From: Pseudonocardia sp. | Lineage (GTDB): Bacteria > Actinomycetota > Actinomycetes > Mycobacteriales > Pseudonocardiaceae | Length of the DNA: 36,941 nt | Reading direction: 5' to 3' | Assembly: GCA_029266775.1 (NCBI GenBank) | Contig: JAQSWF010000005.1 | Span: 1-36,941 of the forward strand | In this document: positions 35,141 through 36,941 of the stretch, one piece after another | Layout: each line of letters begins with the position of its first letter | Numbering within the stretch: the stretch's first letter is position 1 | The notes under the pieces: model-generated | Databases searched by the model: none | Seen by the model: only the letters and a program-made list of their open reading frames with translations | Told to the model about the DNA's origin: nothing | Position numbers and translations under genes: made by a program

Positions 35141-35193
35141 GCGACTCGCGCGCCCATTCGTAGCGACTCGCGCGCCCATTCGTAGCGACTCGC
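35141..35193. repeat. 22-bp repeat array C, after the PHP gene
   Basis: Core GCGACTCGC starts at 35141, 35163 and 35185, exactly 22 bp apart, with spacer text CGCCCATTCGTA in both gaps. It lies directly beyond the PHP gene stop (minus strand) and 86 bp before the start of the next gene on that strand. Read with the PHP gene, the unit is CGCGCGAGTCGCTACGAATG plus GG. Confidence 0.9.
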
Positions 35194-35197
35194 GTGG

Positions 35198-36076
35198 TCA
35201 GGGGGCGAGGACGTCGAGGCCTGCGGCGCGGGCAACCAGGGCGTCGAACTGGGCGGGGTCCGTGGTTTCGGCGCCGATCGGGGTGGTCTTGTTCGTGCCG
35301 TGGTAGTCGCTGGATCCGGTCGTCACGAGGTCCAGGTCGGCGGCGATGCCGCGCAGGAGCGCGCGGTCGGCAGGGGCGTGATCCGGGTGATCCACCTCCA
35401 GGCCCGCGAGCCCCGCCTCGGCCAGCTCGACGAACACCCGCTCGCCCACCACCCGGCCCCGCCGCCGGGCCAGCGGGTGCGCGAACACCGTGACCCCGCC
35501 CGCGGCCCGGACCATCTCCACGGCACGGGCCGCCGGCGTGTCGACCTTCTCGACGTAATACGGGCTCCCCGTGTACAGCAGCGTCGCGAACGCCTCGTCG
35601 ACCGAGCTCACCACTCCGGCCGCGACCAGAGCGCGGGCCAGGTGCGGGCGGCCCGCGCTGGCACCGTTGGGCAGGAGCGCGAAGACGGCGTCGATATCAA
35701 CCGGGAAGCCCGCCGCGGCCATGCGTTCGGTCATGCGCCGCAACCGCTGCTCACGCTCGCCCTGGAGGCGGGCCTGCTCGGCGACGATCGCCGGGTGCGC
35801 GGGGTCGAACAGGTAGCCCAGCAGGTGCACCGGGATGTCGCCGCGGGGATCGCCCGGCTCGCCGGCAGCCACGCACGAGAACTCCGCGCCACGCACCAGC
35901 GCCACGCCGGTCGGTAGGGCCGCAGCCGCCTCGTCCCAGCCCCCGACGGTGTCGTGGTCCGTCAGCGCGACGACGTCCAGCCCTGCGGCATCGGCCGCAG
36001 TGACGACCCCGGCGGGCGTGTCCGTGCCGTCGGAGACGGTGGAGTGCGTGTGCAGGTCGATGCGCGGCCGGCCCAT
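35198..36076 (-). CDS. PHP-domain phosphoesterase
   Basis: 292 residues. PHP metal motifs in order are IDLHTHSTVSDG near the N-terminus, ALTDHDTVGG, RGAEFSC, PVHLLGYLFD, GRPHLARALV, VTVFAHPL and, near the C-terminus, TGSSDYHG. This matches stand-alone TrpH/YciV-like enzymes, whose known members remove phosphate from 3',5'-nucleoside bisphosphates or trim RNA 5' ends. The middle insert LFDPAHPAIVAEQARLQGEREQRLRRM is helical as usual for that group. ATG start. A 22-bp repeat array begins immediately after the stop. The PH-domain gene follows upstream on the same strand, 29 bp away. Confidence 0.92.
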   Translation of the reverse strand: MGRPRIDLHTHSTVSDGTDTPAGVVTAADAAGLDVVALTDHDTVGGWDEAAAALPTGVALVRGAEFSCVAAGEPGDPRGDIPVHLLGYLFDPAHPAIVAEQARLQGEREQRLRRMTERMAAAGFPVDIDAVFALLPNGASAGRPHLARALVAAGVVSSVDEAFATLLYTGSPYYVEKVDTPAARAVEMVRAAGGVTVFAHPLARRRGRVVGERVFVELAEAGLAGLEVDHPDHAPADRALLRGIAADLDLVTTGSSDYHGTNKTTPIGAETTDPAQFDALVARAAGLDVLAP

Positions 36077-36105
36077 GACCGCAGGTTATCTCCGCAACGC
36101 GCGGC

Positions 36106-36645
36106 TCAACGCCCCCGGAAGCGCGGGCGGGCGAGCATCCCCGTGGACCGCGTCCTGCCCTTCTCGCCGAACACCAGCTCGGACAGCGCCTCGTAGATCT
36201 CCTCCGGCCGCGGGATGTAGTCGATCTCGCGGAATGCTTGGTCCTGACCGGCCGACTCGACCATCAACGTGCCGTAGCCCAGCAGGCGGCCGTCCAGGCT
36301 CCGGTCGAAGCTCAGGTCCGTCACCTTCGTCAGCGGCATCATGCCGACCTTGTGGTGGATGAAGCCGGTGGACCGCATCACCCGCTTGTCCGTGATCACG
36401 ATCCGCTCGATCCACCACAGGATGACCTGGACGCTGAACCGGACGACGGCGGCGAGCGAGAGGTAGAACGTCAGGTTGTGGATCAGCGGGTCGTCCGGGA
36501 GGTAGGTCTGGATCACGACCATGAGCACGATGAACAGCCCGGTCTGGATCAGGTCCTTGGCCAACACGGCCCAGTGCTGACGAACCCGGATCACCCGGCG
36601 CTCCGTCGGGAGCAGGTACTCGTCGATCTCGCGCGGCGCCAGCAT
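36106..36645 (-). CDS. PH-domain (bPH2/YdbS-like) membrane protein
   Basis: 179 residues from the ATG at 36645, where recognisable sequence starts (APREIDEYLLPTERRVIRVRQHW); the track ORF extends upstream over the divergent gene's promoter. Two close membrane segments (DLIQTGLFIVLMVVIQTYL and IHNLTFYLSLAAVVRFSVQVILWW) precede a bacterial PH-type domain: RIVITDKRVMRSTGFIHHKVGMMPLTKVTDLSFDRSLDGRLLGYGTLMVES. Proteins of this kind are common in actinobacteria; the function is not known. It is divergent from the Nudix gene, with about 115 bp between the starts. Confidence 0.85.
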   Translation of the reverse strand: MLAPREIDEYLLPTERRVIRVRQHWAVLAKDLIQTGLFIVLMVVIQTYLPDDPLIHNLTFYLSLAAVVRFSVQVILWWIERIVITDKRVMRSTGFIHHKVGMMPLTKVTDLSFDRSLDGRLLGYGTLMVESAGQDQAFREIDYIPRPEEIYEALSELVFGEKGRTRSTGMLARPRFRGR

Positions 36646-36760
36646 CGCGCTACCTGAGCCGGGCGCCGCGGGAGGTCCGGATGCTCCGCACTGTCGCCGC
36701 CTTTCCGCAGGAAGAGCACGATGGCCTGCGACAACGATCGTACCGCCAGGTCGGGAGCCG

Positions 36761-36941
36761 ATGTCCAGCATGCGAGACGAGCGCGTCGTGCCCTGCGTGG
36801 GCGGGCTGGCCTACGACGGACAGGGGCGCCTGCTCCTGGTGAAGCGGGCGAACGATCCGGGGCGCGGACTGTGGTCCGTCCCGGGCGGACGGGTGGAGCC
36901 CGGCGAGGACGACGCCGCCGCGCTGGTCCGCGAGATGTGGG
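36761..36941 (+). CDS. Nudix hydrolase, N-terminal part (runs off the window edge)
   Basis: About 60 residues are visible and are too short for the ORF track. From the ATG at 36761, preceded by GGGAG at good distance, the frame reads into VVPCVGGLAYDGQGRLLLVKRAN and WSVPGGRVEPGEDDAAALVREMW. The last stretch is the first half of the Nudix box (GX5EX7REU). The strand order of the fold and the GRVEPGE turn fit a MutT-like pyrophosphatase acting on nucleotide diphosphate derivatives; the substrate cannot be told from this part. Confidence 0.88.
   Translation, partial: MSSMRDERVVPCVGGLAYDGQGRLLLVKRANDPGRGLWSVPGGRVEPGEDDAAALVREMW

Overview
The window comes from a very GC-rich genome. GTG and TTG starts are common, stop/start overlaps of the GTGA and ATGA type are frequent, and the proteins are alanine/arginine-rich with strongly GC-biased third codon positions. 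Several genes are of actinobacterial type: AdnAB, MoeZ, a TIGR02569-type protein, DUF3107 and a HemD-winged-helix fusion. The best guess is an actinomycete of the Pseudonocardiales (Pseudonocardia-like); this is inference from gene content and style. From memory, much of the backbone follows the order of the Mycobacterium tuberculosis Rv3200c-Rv3212 neighbourhood (RCK potassium channel, adnB, adnA, alkyltransferase-like protein, TIGR02569 protein, moeB/moeZ, TetR, DUF3107, ferritin-like protein, rhlE, Rv3212-like protein). Extra blocks sit between backbone genes.

Layout. 1-5453 (all minus): partial M16 zinc peptidase, a divergent ProA-type reductase, an aldehyde dehydrogenase, exonuclease III, and a 2-TM potassium channel with an RCK domain. 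5704-11860 (all plus): a carboxylate-uptake block in which a LytS-type histidine kinase, a LytTR response regulator, a small 2-TM protein and a sodium:solute symporter overlap end to start, followed by a DUF485 protein and a second ActP-type symporter. A pair of 9-bp direct repeats matching the LytTR binding consensus lies between the two halves. 11956-19556 (minus): the double-strand-break motor-nuclease genes adnB and adnA, separated by a secreted GH16 lipoprotein gene. 19595-23271: an alkyltransferase-like repair protein (plus), then cbiX, a HemD-regulator fusion and narK (minus), a nitrate uptake/siroheme module. 23442-30521: TIGR02569 protein, a frameshifted gene for a zinc-finger/TM/coiled-coil/acidic-tail protein, moeZ, an alpha/beta hydrolase, a TetR regulator, DUF3107 and a ferritin-like protein. 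30793-36941: RhlE-type DEAD-box helicase coupled to a membrane-anchored beta-propeller protein, a RecB-like Fe-S nuclease coupled to a small membrane protein, a PHP phosphoesterase, a PH-domain membrane protein and the start of a Nudix hydrolase.

The most unusual signals are outside the genes. Three arrays of a 22-bp repeat, with a GCGA-N-TCGC palindromic core recurring every 22 bp, begin at or within about 10 nt of the stop codons of cbiX, the Rv3212-like gene and the PHP gene, each time in the same orientation relative to the gene. Two perfect 16-21 bp hairpins about 10 kb apart share their stem and also eight loop bases, so they are copies of one dispersed element. Tandem duplications also cross the stop codons of the aldehyde dehydrogenase and GH16 genes. 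No rRNA, tRNA, CRISPR array, insertion sequence or phage gene was recognised.
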